64,000 nt of DNA, taken from NCBI GenBank assembly GCA_964598765.1, contig CAZRCZ010000007.1, positions 1-64,000 of the forward strand. Reading direction: 5' to 3'. Shown here piece after piece: positions 37,456-46,656 of the stretch. The stretch is from CAZRCZ01 sp964598765. Lineage in GTDB: Bacteria > Sumerlaeota > Sumerlaeia > MVZB01 > JAJFLK01. Position numbers and translations under genes: made by a program. A model generated the notes under the pieces. That model was not told where the DNA came from. It did not search any database and was given only the letters and a program-made list of their open reading frames with translations. How positions within the stretch are numbered: the first letter of the stretch is position 1; every line of letters begins with the position of its first letter.

Positions 37456-39114
37456 TCAGCCCTGTCGTGTTCCCTTGAAGGAATTCATCATGAAACCGGC
37501 TCCGGCCCCCGCGCGGCCACGGTGTTGGGCGGGATCGTCCCCGGCGTTGCGCTGGAATTCCTCCATCCGCGCTTTCCCTTTTTCATCCAACTCAAATTTT
37601 CCGTTGATGTTGCCGGCTTCGTCCACCGTTCCCGAGCCGTGCATTTTTCCGATCAAGCCGCCGAAGAATTCCAGATCGAAGTTGAACTCGTTTCCGGTCC
37701 ACTTGACGTCGGTCAGGTCAATCGGCATGACCGATCCGCCGAAGGCGAAATACCACGTCCCTTTGCCCCCTTCCTTGGGCAAGTGCATGGAGGTCTTCAT
37801 GCTCATCATCCCCATCCCGGCGTTGATGGTGTAAATCTCATTGGCGGGAAACTTGGCGGTCATTTTGGCCAGCTTCCGCTCGGGGCTGATCGGCTTGGGC
37901 TTGACCCCCTCGACCGGAACGAATTCCATGAACCCGAACATCATTTCGTCGGCGGACCCTTCGCCGAAGGTCAGGGTTTGATCGGGATTGGGGTTGTTTT
38001 TGTTCTTCTCCGAATTGTCGTAGGTCGCATGGATCGTGATCTCCGTATCCGCAGGAAGAATCACTTCCTTGGCCGGATAATAGAACCACTGCCAGTTGAA
38101 ATCGTATTTCGGAACATCGAGGAGGGTCTCCTCGCGCCCATCGGGATACTTGGCGACGAAGCTCATTTCCTTGCCCCTCATGTGCATGTGGGGGAAATAC
38201 GAAATGATCTTGATGTCCTGATTCACGTAGTATTCGGCGGTCATTTTGTAATCATCCACGCGGGGAGGAATCTTGATGTTGATCGTGCCGGCCAGCGCGG
38301 AACTGATTTCCTTTTGCAATTCTCCCTTGCCGAAATAAAGGGCGACGGTCGTTTTGTCCTTCTGCGCGGTTCCGTTCGGATGATAGTGCATGTTGGAAAT
38401 CAAATGCATTTTGGGCTGGACCCAGCGGCCCGTTCCTTCGGGATAAACCACGGGACCCGTTCCAACGGCCCAAACCGCGAGCGCGTCAAACGTGCCGGTC
38501 GCCGAGGCCATGCCGACTCCGCTGTTGAAAAGAACGATGTGGTGGAGGACGGCGCGGTTGCCCGGGCGAACTTCGACGGCGCGAACCCAATGCTTTTCGG
38601 GAATATCCACCGTGACGGTGAGATTAGGAAAATAATCCTTCCCTTCCGCCGGAACGTCCACTTCGGGCAATTCGAGAACGTAATCGGGTTGCCCCAACTG
38701 CCACCCTTCCTTGAATTCCGGCATTTTGGGCATCTCGGCGGGGTTGCCTTGCGGGGCGCCTTGTTCGGCCCACTTGACCAGTGTGGCAATTTCTTTCTCG
38801 TTGAGGCTGATGTCATTGGTGAACTTGCCGAAATGAGGATCGGCCATCCAAGGGGGCATGGTTTTTTCGGAAACCGACTTTTTGATGGATTTGACCCAAG
38901 GACGGGTTTCCTCGTAGCTGGTGAGAGACATCGGCGCGCTTTCGCCCGGACGGTGGCAGGAGACGCAATGCTGGGCCATGATCGGCGCCACGTCATGGCT
39001 GTAGGTCAGATTCGCGGGGGCGAAATCATCTCCCCGCGCAAGGGAACCCAACCCCAGACAAGCCATCAAGGCGACCGACCCCATCCCGAACCCAATTTGT
39101 TTTCCGTGTTTCAC
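37456..39114 (-). CDS. Cytochrome c / type II copper monooxygenase-like protein (copy 2)
   Basis: This 552-aa secreted protein closely resembles copy 1 at 22712 from end to end (same heme, copper and C-terminal blocks). Signal peptide ends near LARG at 27; heme site CVSCH 50-54 with TMPPW Met near 86; CuH ligands HH 191-192 and H243 (NMHYHPNG); CuM ligands H309 and H311 (FPHMHMRG) and M391 (ADEMMFG). The shared segment PKYDFNWQWFYYP lies between them. The start is taken as GTG at 39114, because AAAAGGAG stands 6 bases before it; the ATG six codons upstream (39132) has the same AAGGAG behind it and would spoil the signal peptide. It is divergent from copy 3. Confidence 0.8.
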   Translation of the reverse strand: MKHGKQIGFGMGSVALMACLGLGSLARGDDFAPANLTYSHDVAPIMAQHCVSCHRPGESAPMSLTSYEETRPWVKSIKKSVSEKTMPPWMADPHFGKFTNDISLNEKEIATLVKWAEQGAPQGNPAEMPKMPEFKEGWQLGQPDYVLELPEVDVPAEGKDYFPNLTVTVDIPEKHWVRAVEVRPGNRAVLHHIVLFNSGVGMASATGTFDALAVWAVGTGPVVYPEGTGRWVQPKMHLISNMHYHPNGTAQKDKTTVALYFGKGELQKEISSALAGTINIKIPPRVDDYKMTAEYYVNQDIKIISYFPHMHMRGKEMSFVAKYPDGREETLLDVPKYDFNWQWFYYPAKEVILPADTEITIHATYDNSEKNKNNPNPDQTLTFGEGSADEMMFGFMEFVPVEGVKPKPISPERKLAKMTAKFPANEIYTINAGMGMMSMKTSMHLPKEGGKGTWYFAFGGSVMPIDLTDVKWTGNEFNFDLEFFGGLIGKMHGSGTVDEAGNINGKFELDEKGKARMEEFQRNAGDDPAQHRGRAGAGAGFMMNSFKGTRQG

Positions 39115-39526
39115 TTTGATCTCCTTTTCCATAACCCTTGGCTCAACCGTCTAAAAAGAGGCAAGCCACACCGCAACGCGGGGAACGCTTTTCCCGAGCC
39201 TTCGTAAAGTTGACCGCGACGCCCGCGAGCGGGTTTGGTCAAATTGGCGATAATTCATAGGAATGGTCCAAACTGAATTCAATGAACTTCTTCATGATTT
39301 TAGCCCGATTCCGCGCATATTCCTTTTCGGACCAAACGAGGGAAATGATAAATACATTTTGATTTCGCCAAGCGAGGCGGACACGACCTTTCGCAATTTT
39401 ACGCTCATCGGGGCATCCGGAAGGATGCGGGTTACGCTGAATTTTCCCGATAATCGGTGAAAAAACTTGCCGTGCCGCCGAAGAATTGATAAATGAAGAA
39501 CGATGAAGAACATAAAGGGAGTGACG
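39115..39526. other. Divergent AT-richer region between the two copper-monooxygenase-like genes
   Basis: These 412 bases should hold both promoters. A 65-codon plus-strand frame (39263-39460, starting MVQTEFNELLHDF) has no ribosome site and no known similarity; I do not call it a gene. CCGATAATCGG (39446-39456) is nearly palindromic within TTTT and AAAA flanks, and could be an operator or a weak terminator. Confidence 0.45.
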
Positions 39527-42500
39527 ATGAGAAGCTTTTCCGTGGTTTTGGATTCTTTCGGCGGAGGCATTTCGCGCCGAATCGTGGCGATGGGCGTGGC
39601 ATTCTGCCTGACGTTGGGCTTGACGTTTCCTGCATCCGCTCTTACGACCGATGCGACTTACTACGGAAAAGTGGGCCGCATTCTTCAAAACAAATGCGTG
39701 CAGTGCCATCACGTCGGCGGGGCGGCCCCGTTTTCGATGCAGACCTACGCCGACACCCAGCCTTGGGCCGCCGACATGAAGAACAAGGTTTTCAATCACC
39801 TCATGCCCCCTTGGAACGCCAACCACGATCAAGGATTTCCCCTCGGACAAGGCTTCGTCGGCGACCGCTCGTTGACGCAGGAGGAAATTGATTTAATCAT
39901 CAATTGGGCCGATGGGGGCGCTCCGGCCGGCGATCCGACCGACGCTCCTCCCCAGAAAACTTACAACGACGATTGGGAAAACGGCACCCCCGATCTGGTT
40001 CTCACACAACCGGTCCCTTGGACTTTGAATCCCGGAGATCCGGAAATTTACCGTTGCTTCGTTCTCAAAACGGGATTCACGCAGGACATGACGATTTCGG
40101 GGCTGGAAGTTCAGCCGAGCAACGCCAAAATCGCGCATCATGCGATTCTTTTCTACGATCCCTACAACAACGCGCCGGCGGTTGACGCCGCCGACGGCGG
40201 ACCGAATGACGGCTGGACCTGCTTTGGCGATTCCGGAGTTCCCGGCGCTCCGGGTTTGGGTGGTTGGGCTCCCGGCGGAAACACCCAACCCTTCAGTGAC
40301 AAGCTTGGGGTCACCATTCCCGCCGGCTCCAATATTATCATCCAGATGCACTATTCCAACATCAACGTCGGCGTGACCCCAGAGACCGATCAGACGAGAA
40401 TCGGACTGAAATTCACCAACAATCCCAACGTGATTCAACTCATCCAAGTTCCTCCGACCCGCTTGGATTTTTCAATTCCCCCTCACTTTATCGGATACGA
40501 GGTTCCGTATTCGTTTTACATCCCCTTCGATGTTCATCTGGTCGCTGTTTTTCCGCACATGCACCTTCACGGCCGTCTGATGGAAGTCACCGCGACCCCT
40601 CCGGGTCAGCTTCCGTTTTCATTGATTGACGTCAACAAATGGAGTTTCAGTTGGCAAAATCACTACATCTATGACCAACCGATCGCGCTCCCCGCCGGCA
40701 CGGTGGTTAATTTCACGGGAACTTATGACAATAATTCCGACCAGACGGTCAATGGCGGCTACACCAGCACCGAGGAGATGCTCCTCCTCGGCCTGACCTT
40801 CACTTCCGACGCGCCGATTCCGGGATTGGGAGGCGGCGGAATTCCGGAAAACCACGACTCCACTCCCCCGACACTCGTGACAACCGCGGTGGAGCAAGGG
40901 AGCACGATCTTCAAGGCCACATTTAGCGAGCCGATCCAGCCGCCGAATTTCCCCTCCGACGTTGATTTTCATGTCTCTGGAGGCGGGGCACGGGTGACGC
41001 CGGACGACATTTCGGTTGACGGCAATACTCTGACGGTCACGTTCAACAATCTGCCGCTCGGTTATTACACGGCTCAGATCAACGGTTTCTTCGGCGTGAA
41101 GGATCTGGCCGGAAATTATCTGGACGGCAACGGCAACGGAATCGGCGGCGAACTGGCCGACGATCGCTCCATTGAATTCAACAATTACGTTGCGCCCATG
41201 ATCGTCCGTCAGACGCCCGATCAATCGGTCAATTTGGGAGAGGATGTGATTTTTGCGGTCGAGGCCGACGGCAGTCCGACGCTGACCTATCAGTGGTATA
41301 AGACGGATTTCCAAGGACCCGCGCCCATCGGCGGCGCGACGTCGCCAAGTTACGAGGTTTCGAATGCTTCCTTTTTTGATTCGGCGTTTTACAAGTGCGT
41401 GGTGACAAACGGAGCTGGTTCCGCGACCTCGGTTAATGCCGCGCTGACGGTTTATCAGCCGGCCAAGAGCAACAGTGCGCAGTTCGTCAGCCACACGATT
41501 CCCGCCGAAATGTTGCCCGGCCAAACGGCCCCCGGATCGGTGACGATGAAGGATACCAGCGCGGTGAGTTGGAGCAACGCGCAGGGCTACGCGCTGGCCA
41601 TTCTCTCCGATCCCGCCCAATTGTTCGGAGGGGCCACGTCCATACTGTTCGCGAGCGACGTGGACGTCGCCGTCGTGGGAAGCGGCAAATACGCATTCAC
41701 GGGAAACATGACGGCTCCCGTCACGCCCGGAACCTACAATGTTCAATTCCAGATGGTTCAGAACGGTTCGAGCTTCTTCGGTCCCATCGTTTCGGCCAAT
41801 GTCACGGTCGGCTCTTTCTTCGATGTTTCCTTCTCCAATTCCACGCAAGGATGGTATGCCGGAGTCCTTGCCGGGACTGGAACAACCGCCGCCAACGCCA
41901 CCGGACTTTGCATGAGCGTCGGTCTCCCCGGCGACAATATCGTCGGATGGGCTTCCCCTCCGGGGTATTTGCCCCTCGTGGACAATGCCGTTTACCGGGT
42001 GACGCTGGGTCTCTGGACCAATCAAACCGCCGCTGACCAGATTCCCCTCTTCAGCTTCTCCTTCAACAACTATTATCCGGGGGGACAAGGGAATGTTTAC
42101 GGGGGCGACGCTTGGATACTGGACAACGTCGGCGGAGCCGAGGGAATCGGCAGAGCGCAAGGACGGACCAGCTACGTCTTCTATGTCGCTCCCAATGCCA
42201 TGCTCACGCCTCAATGGCGCGGTTTGGTGGATTCCTCCAACAGCGCCTTCGATCCCTCGATTGATCCCTACAACGACATTGGATTGGTCGTGCGTGAGGT
42301 GGACCTCGGTTCGCAAGGCTACGGAGCGACCAATGATTCTGGAATGATCTGCCTGACCAGCCTCAAAGCGGAACAATTCTCTTTCTCCACGCTCACGTCC
42401 GGTTCAACCCGAGTCTGGAATCCGGCGATCAACACGGCGACCCACGCGGCGCAAACCTACGCGCAAGCCGGGGAAGGAACCGGCACGGCGTTCATTGACA

Positions 42501-43030
42501 ACGGGACGGCGACGGCCAACTACGCGCTTCGTTCCGGCGATTCGGGCGATTCAGGCGGATTGGGCGCGCGCAAAACGCTTCTTCCCTTCGATCCCACGCA
42601 GGCCGATTACTACGCGCAACTCTACCCTGTGACTTGGGCGCAAAATCAGCTTTACATGGGTTCGATCAAGTTGCGCTCGACGGTCAACGGAGGCGCGGGA
42701 CCGGAGGGAACCGATCCGGTGGACGCTGTTTTCCTGCACATGGATACCGGAACCGAGGAATTGGGACAATCCTTCTACACGACGCGCGGCTCGCCGTCGA
42801 ACATGCACTACGCCGCGTCGCCGCGTTTGGCCTCGACGACTGGCGGGACGGGACAACAATACGTCGTTTTCTTCCATGGTCAGAACGCGACCTTGAGCGG
42901 GATCACCGACGCCAATCGCCTGCGCCTAATGGCGGAATTCCAAAATTCCATGGCGCTGGCCGACGGGCTCGGTTTGGATCCCCTGCGTGTGGATGAGATG
43001 GCGATTGACCAACTGGTTTCGCCTCCGTAG
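39527..43030 (+). CDS. Cytochrome c / type II copper monooxygenase-like protein with Ig-like extension (copy 3)
   Basis: This 1167-aa secreted protein shares the oxygenase layout of copies 1 and 2 but is more distant. Signal peptide to about 38; heme site CVQCH 57-61 with LMPPW near 93; CuH ligands HH 204-205 and H275 (IQMHYSN); CuM ligands H344 and H346 (FPHMHLHG) and M418 (TEEMLLLG). From about 430 a beta-rich extension follows: a segment resembling a Ca-binding or adhesion repeat (PPTLVTTAVEQGSTIFKATF), an Ig-like domain near 570-655 (GSPTLTYQWYKTDF, SAFYKCVVTNGAG), another beta sandwich and a C-terminal 330-residue region without a known family. The start at 39527 has AAAGGGAG upstream. 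It is probably a large extracellular enzyme, anchored or released; no sorting signal is visible. Confidence 0.78.
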   Translation: MRSFSVVLDSFGGGISRRIVAMGVAFCLTLGLTFPASALTTDATYYGKVGRILQNKCVQCHHVGGAAPFSMQTYADTQPWAADMKNKVFNHLMPPWNANHDQGFPLGQGFVGDRSLTQEEIDLIINWADGGAPAGDPTDAPPQKTYNDDWENGTPDLVLTQPVPWTLNPGDPEIYRCFVLKTGFTQDMTISGLEVQPSNAKIAHHAILFYDPYNNAPAVDAADGGPNDGWTCFGDSGVPGAPGLGGWAPGGNTQPFSDKLGVTIPAGSNIIIQMHYSNINVGVTPETDQTRIGLKFTNNPNVIQLIQVPPTRLDFSIPPHFIGYEVPYSFYIPFDVHLVAVFPHMHLHGRLMEVTATPPGQLPFSLIDVNKWSFSWQNHYIYDQPIALPAGTVVNFTGTYDNNSDQTVNGGYTSTEEMLLLGLTFTSDAPIPGLGGGGIPENHDSTPPTLVTTAVEQGSTIFKATFSEPIQPPNFPSDVDFHVSGGGARVTPDDISVDGNTLTVTFNNLPLGYYTAQINGFFGVKDLAGNYLDGNGNGIGGELADDRSIEFNNYVAPMIVRQTPDQSVNLGEDVIFAVEADGSPTLTYQWYKTDFQGPAPIGGATSPSYEVSNASFFDSAFYKCVVTNGAGSATSVNAALTVYQPAKSNSAQFVSHTIPAEMLPGQTAPGSVTMKDTSAVSWSNAQGYALAILSDPAQLFGGATSILFASDVDVAVVGSGKYAFTGNMTAPVTPGTYNVQFQMVQNGSSFFGPIVSANVTVGSFFDVSFSNSTQGWYAGVLAGTGTTAANATGLCMSVGLPGDNIVGWASPPGYLPLVDNAVYRVTLGLWTNQTAADQIPLFSFSFNNYYPGGQGNVYGGDAWILDNVGGAEGIGRAQGRTSYVFYVAPNAMLTPQWRGLVDSSNSAFDPSIDPYNDIGLVVREVDLGSQGYGATNDSGMICLTSLKAEQFSFSTLTSGSTRVWNPAINTATHAAQTYAQAGEGTGTAFIDNGTATANYALRSGDSGDSGGLGARKTLLPFDPTQADYYAQLYPVTWAQNQLYMGSIKLRSTVNGGAGPEGTDPVDAVFLHMDTGTEELGQSFYTTRGSPSNMHYAASPRLASTTGGTGQQYVVFFHGQNATLSGITDANRLRLMAEFQNSMALADGLGLDPLRVDEMAIDQLVSPP

Positions 43031-43128
43031 AAGCAAGGAACCACGTCAAGCCTCCATTCGCTGAGATCCCATTGTTGGGGAAGGAAACGATCGTGAGGAT
43101 TTTTGGGGTTGGTTCACGGTCTTGAGTC

Positions 43129-43962
43129 ATGAATCTCCCCTCAATTTCCATTATCACGCCCAGCCTCAATCAGGGTGAATATATCGAGGAGACGATCAAG
43201 AGCGTCCTCGACCAAGGCTATCCCAACTTGGAATACCGCGTCATGGACGGCGGTTCGACCGATGACAGCGTGAAAATCATCCGGCGGTATGAAGGCCGCC
43301 TGACCGGATGGGCCAGCGCGCCGGACAAGGGGCAAGCCGACGCCATTGCGCGTGGATTCGATCTGTGTCGCGGCGAAATTTTCGGCTATCTCAACAGCGA
43401 CGACGTATATCTTCCGGGAACCCTGCTTGCCGTCGCCAAGGCGTTCGAAGCGAATCGCGGCGCCGAATTGATCTACGGCGACGTCGTGATGATTGACGCG
43501 CAAGGAAAGCCTTTGGCATTGGACGTTCTTCCGGCTTACAACTGGCAGGATTTGCGACGCGTTTGCATGATTCCGCAACAGGGAGCTTTCTGGCGGCGCA
43601 CCGCGTATGAAGGGGTGGATGGAATCAATACCTTGCTTCAATTCGCGTTCGATTACGATCTGTTTTTGCGAATTGCCGAGAGGGGCAACGTCCGGCATCT
43701 GTCCCGGCTCATGGCCAAATTCCGCCGCCACGCGGAAGCCAAGACTTCAAAGCAGAGGGAAACTTGGATGCGTGAAGAAGCCGGCCTGCATGAAAAGTAT
43801 CTGGGACGCTCAGGGTGGAACCGCGCCGATTGGTTGCGGATGAAATGGCTGACGTTGCGCCAAATCGGCGAGATCGCGGGCCGGCGCTTGAAGGGGGAAA
43901 AATTTCCCTGTCTGACTCCGGCCCGATGGGAGAGGATTGCGAAGCGGAAAGTCCAAGCCTAA
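43129..43962 (+). CDS. Family 2 glycosyltransferase
   Basis: This 277-aa GT-A enzyme begins ISIITPSLNQGEYIEETIKS, carries DGGSTDDS (nucleotide binding), a PDKGQADAIARGF helix and NSDD (metal-binding DXD-like) near 88-91, then FDYDLFLRIAERG with the usual acidic acceptor region. It transfers a sugar from a nucleotide donor to an unknown acceptor, probably for surface polysaccharide. It ends in a 4-base convergent overlap with the membrane protein gene at 43959. Confidence 0.9.
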   Translation: MNLPSISIITPSLNQGEYIEETIKSVLDQGYPNLEYRVMDGGSTDDSVKIIRRYEGRLTGWASAPDKGQADAIARGFDLCRGEIFGYLNSDDVYLPGTLLAVAKAFEANRGAELIYGDVVMIDAQGKPLALDVLPAYNWQDLRRVCMIPQQGAFWRRTAYEGVDGINTLLQFAFDYDLFLRIAERGNVRHLSRLMAKFRRHAEAKTSKQRETWMREEAGLHEKYLGRSGWNRADWLRMKWLTLRQIGEIAGRRLKGEKFPCLTPARWERIAKRKVQA

Positions 43963-45581
43963 TCCATTCGTTGGTAAATGGTGAAGCCGACGTTGCTCAT
44001 GACCGCGCGCCAATGTTTCGGCTCCGAGGCGGGATTGTAGCGTCCCTGCATCGCATCTCCTATGGCGTAGAAGATGTAGCGGACTCCGTATTTTCGGATG
44101 ATTGCATCGCGTTCTTCGGGGAGTGTCGCGGCATTGTAAAATTGTTGGAGGTCCAATACCTTGGTCTTGCTGTCCAGCGTCTCGGCCCAATGTCCCGCGA
44201 CGACGCGGTTGCCGCTCAATGCCGGAATCACCATGCCCGTCAGATAGTCGCAGATCACGACGTCATCCCTGCTCGTGTTGTGACTAAGCCAGTTGAATGC
44301 CTCCTCGCGTTGCGTGGAGTAATACCAAGGGTAACGATCCAGCAGAAGGGTCGAAGTGACCGTGTATAAGAAACCCGCCGTCCCAATGGACATGACGACG
44401 CAGATCAGGGTAACCAGCGCATAAGCATTTCCGACGCCGAGCGAGGAGATTTTAGCGAGACGCGGAACAAATTCGCTTGCCAATGCGTAAGCCGACAAAA
44501 TTGCCAAGGGGAGATTCAGACCTTGGATTAATCTCCTTTGAGAGGGAATCGGCAGATAAGGCAGAATCGAACCGGCGATCAGCCAACCCGTGAAGAAGAC
44601 CACAAGCGGGCGGCCGGATCGGAATCCGCGATACGCTCCGTAGATCGCCAATGGCCAGAGTAATCCATACGCCTCCTCAAATACATAGATGGGCGGCGAA
44701 CTTGTGATAGTCTCGGCCCATTTGCCGAAGACCGGATCGCCGCGATAAGAGAGGATAATCATCAAAGAGGGAGGGATGCTAACCGCCAAGCTAAAAGCCA
44801 AGCCCATGATCCATTTTCGAAGCGGCCAGCCCAGTCGCAAGCGTCCCAACAATGCCGCCGTACCGCCGACCACCAGAAAAGTCATCACCAATCGAGGGTG
44901 GACCCATACGAGAAGAAAAATCCAGAGCAGAAGGCGCGAGAGAATGAACTTTCCGGAAATTTCCCTCGCATAACGGTAGAGATCGTTTAGCCCCCACACG
45001 ACCAAAGCCGTGGAAAGGGCGAAGTGTGGAAAATTGATCATGGATTGAAAGGCATAGGCTTCTTGCCACCAATTTTCCGGCGGATTGGTATTGATGGCGG
45101 TCAACTGAAGAAGCCATCCGAAACCGCAAGCCGTGAAGGCGAGAAAAAATGCGATGACCCTTTCGGCGGGACGCATTTCCAGTGTTCGCCCAAGGCGGTC
45201 CACCCCCAGCATCAAAAATAATCCCGAAACGATTCGCGCGGAATGATAGGTGGCTCTCAGAGAAAACCCTGACCACCGCGCAACGTGACCGAGCAGAATA
45301 TAGAAGAAGAAGAGAAGCGAGGGATGATGCGGTTCGGTCGTGTAGCGGTCGGTGTAGCGCCATGCTCCTTCCATCCCCTGACGCATCTTGGCGAGATACG
45401 ACATGTAATCGGTAACGTTATTGATGATGCCTTGGAAAATTTGCCCCTTGGGGGTCAGGCGCCATCCCCAAATGTAGGGAAGATTGTTGAGCGCGAGAAC
45501 GATCACGGCCAAAAGCAGGATCGCGGCGTTGGCCGTCCGGCGTTCCTCGCGGGATCCTAGATCGTCGGCGGGTTCGGTCAT
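43959..45581 (-). CDS. Polytopic membrane protein, glycosyltransferase-C-like
   Basis: This 540-aa protein has about 11-12 membrane helices and a C-terminal globular domain (RYPWYYSTQREEAFNWLSHNTSRDDVVICDYLTGMVIPALSGNRVVAGHW). The early loop between helices 1 and 2 reads NNVTDYMSYLAKMRQGMEGAW and has DYMSY in the place where GT-C enzymes keep an acidic residue, and HHPSL follows. This is the layout of GT39/83-type or related lipid-linked sugar transferases; I cannot name a family with certainty. It overlaps the flavoprotein gene upstream by 4 bases (ATGA) and the GT2 gene downstream. Confidence 0.7.
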   Translation of the reverse strand: MTEPADDLGSREERRTANAAILLLAVIVLALNNLPYIWGWRLTPKGQIFQGIINNVTDYMSYLAKMRQGMEGAWRYTDRYTTEPHHPSLLFFFYILLGHVARWSGFSLRATYHSARIVSGLFLMLGVDRLGRTLEMRPAERVIAFFLAFTACGFGWLLQLTAINTNPPENWWQEAYAFQSMINFPHFALSTALVVWGLNDLYRYAREISGKFILSRLLLWIFLLVWVHPRLVMTFLVVGGTAALLGRLRLGWPLRKWIMGLAFSLAVSIPPSLMIILSYRGDPVFGKWAETITSSPPIYVFEEAYGLLWPLAIYGAYRGFRSGRPLVVFFTGWLIAGSILPYLPIPSQRRLIQGLNLPLAILSAYALASEFVPRLAKISSLGVGNAYALVTLICVVMSIGTAGFLYTVTSTLLLDRYPWYYSTQREEAFNWLSHNTSRDDVVICDYLTGMVIPALSGNRVVAGHWAETLDSKTKVLDLQQFYNAATLPEERDAIIRKYGVRYIFYAIGDAMQGRYNPASEPKHWRAVMSNVGFTIYQRMD

Positions 45582-46396
45582 GTCTCGTCTTCACTCCGGA
45601 TCGTCATGCCGCGGCGACGCGCGTCCTCGCGCGCCTCGGCAGTGACGATGGTTCCGGCATCCACGACCCAATCCACGACTCCCCGCCGCGAAGCCTCGTA
45701 AACGTCCTCCTTCGTGAGAATTCGCCGGCGCGTCGGAGGGGGCGGAACCGGCGGTTTGAAAATTTTTTCCTCCGGCGGACGAATGGCTTCGTGAAATTGT
45801 TTCAGAAGCGTGTCGGGGCAGGAAAGAATTGCCCCTCGCCCCGATAATCGCCGAATCAGGTCCACCCGCGAACCGCCCCCCTTAATTGTCGGCGAACTCA
45901 CGCTCTCGACGAAAAGACAAGGTTTGCCGAATCGCGTGGCATCGGCGAGTAGTCGGCTGGGCGCGGAATCTTCGATTCCCAAAACGACTTTATTAAGCGT
46001 GTTCAGAGAAACGTCGGGAATGAGAACCGACTCGCAACGCCGGGCGAGTTCCAGCATCCACGCTTCGTCGTCGGGATTGGCAATTGGTCGGAGATTGCCG
46101 ATCACGGTCGAATCGCGATTGTATTGCGTCAGACGGAAACTGAGCGACAACAACGCCGCGATCTCCTTCCCCTCCAAGGCAAGCGCGGAAAGCGATTCGA
46201 AAATCCAAGGGGAAGGGGGCGTCGAACCGGTAAATAGGACGATGGTTTTGGCGGCGGATGGAGAAGGAGAAATAGCACGAGGAGGAGAAGGAAGGGAGGA
46301 AGAAATGGGCAAGGAGGGGTGGCCTTGGGACTCTTCTCCCTGCAAGGCGCGCAAAATTTCCTGAACGATGAGTCTTTTCAGTTCGCTGCTGTCCAC
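45578..46396 (-). CDS. Flavoprotein of the microcompartment-associated type
   Basis: This 272-aa protein begins MDSSELKRLIVQEILRAL, a short N-terminal helix like the encapsulation peptides of bacterial microcompartment proteins, followed by a Ser/Pro linker. The middle resembles a flavodoxin/decarboxylase-type flavoprotein (TIVLFTGSTPPSPWIFESLSALALEGKEIAALLS). The C-terminus RRILTKEDVYEASRRG and VVDAGTIVTAEAREDARRRGM is the tail seen in proteins of microcompartment loci. No shell-protein genes are in the window, so it may have been recruited elsewhere. It is coupled by a 4-base overlap to the membrane gene behind it. The function is uncertain. Confidence 0.6.
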   Translation of the reverse strand: MDSSELKRLIVQEILRALQGEESQGHPSLPISSSLPSPPRAISPSPSAAKTIVLFTGSTPPSPWIFESLSALALEGKEIAALLSLSFRLTQYNRDSTVIGNLRPIANPDDEAWMLELARRCESVLIPDVSLNTLNKVVLGIEDSAPSRLLADATRFGKPCLFVESVSSPTIKGGGSRVDLIRRLSGRGAILSCPDTLLKQFHEAIRPPEEKIFKPPVPPPPTRRRILTKEDVYEASRRGVVDWVVDAGTIVTAEAREDARRRGMTIRSEDET

Positions 46397-46656
46397 GGCT
46401 TGGAAATTTCAAATCCCCATCTGCAAGATTCAGGTTTCAAATCGCAAATTCGAAATCCTAACAGTCAAAAATCGTTAGCCCCGACAGTATGGCCAAGCGC
46501 GGAAATTTAGACCAGTCTTTTCCGGTCTCAAATTCTCGTCTGATCGAGCCGCCCGCCGTGCATCGCCGGAATTTTCTCCCGTTTCATTTCTTTTCTTGCT
46601 CTTGCTCTTGCTCTTGCTCTTAATCTTTCCGAACAAATGTCGAGGGAGCGAATCTC
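46397..46656. repeat. Intergenic region with hexamer repeats
   Basis: There is no gene in these 260 bases between divergent genes. The hexamer TCTTGC is repeated almost five times at 46594-46622, close to the acyl-CoA dehydrogenase start. Around 46405-46465 lies AT-rich simple sequence with AAATTTCAAAT-type words, like that near the right edge of the window. Confidence 0.7.

Noticed and set aside
37522..39207. Plus-strand frame of 561 codons opposite copper-oxygenase copy 2
   Set aside because: It is the exact antisense of the gene with visible heme and copper motifs; a similar shadow opposite copy 1 shows that it follows from codon use.
39263..39460. 65-codon frame between the two copper-oxygenase genes
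   Set aside because: It has no ribosome site, no recognised similarity, and lies in a divergent promoter region.
40619..42376. Minus-strand frame of 585 codons opposite copper-oxygenase copy 3
   Set aside because: It is a shadow of the plus-strand gene; no ribosome site and no recognisable domain.
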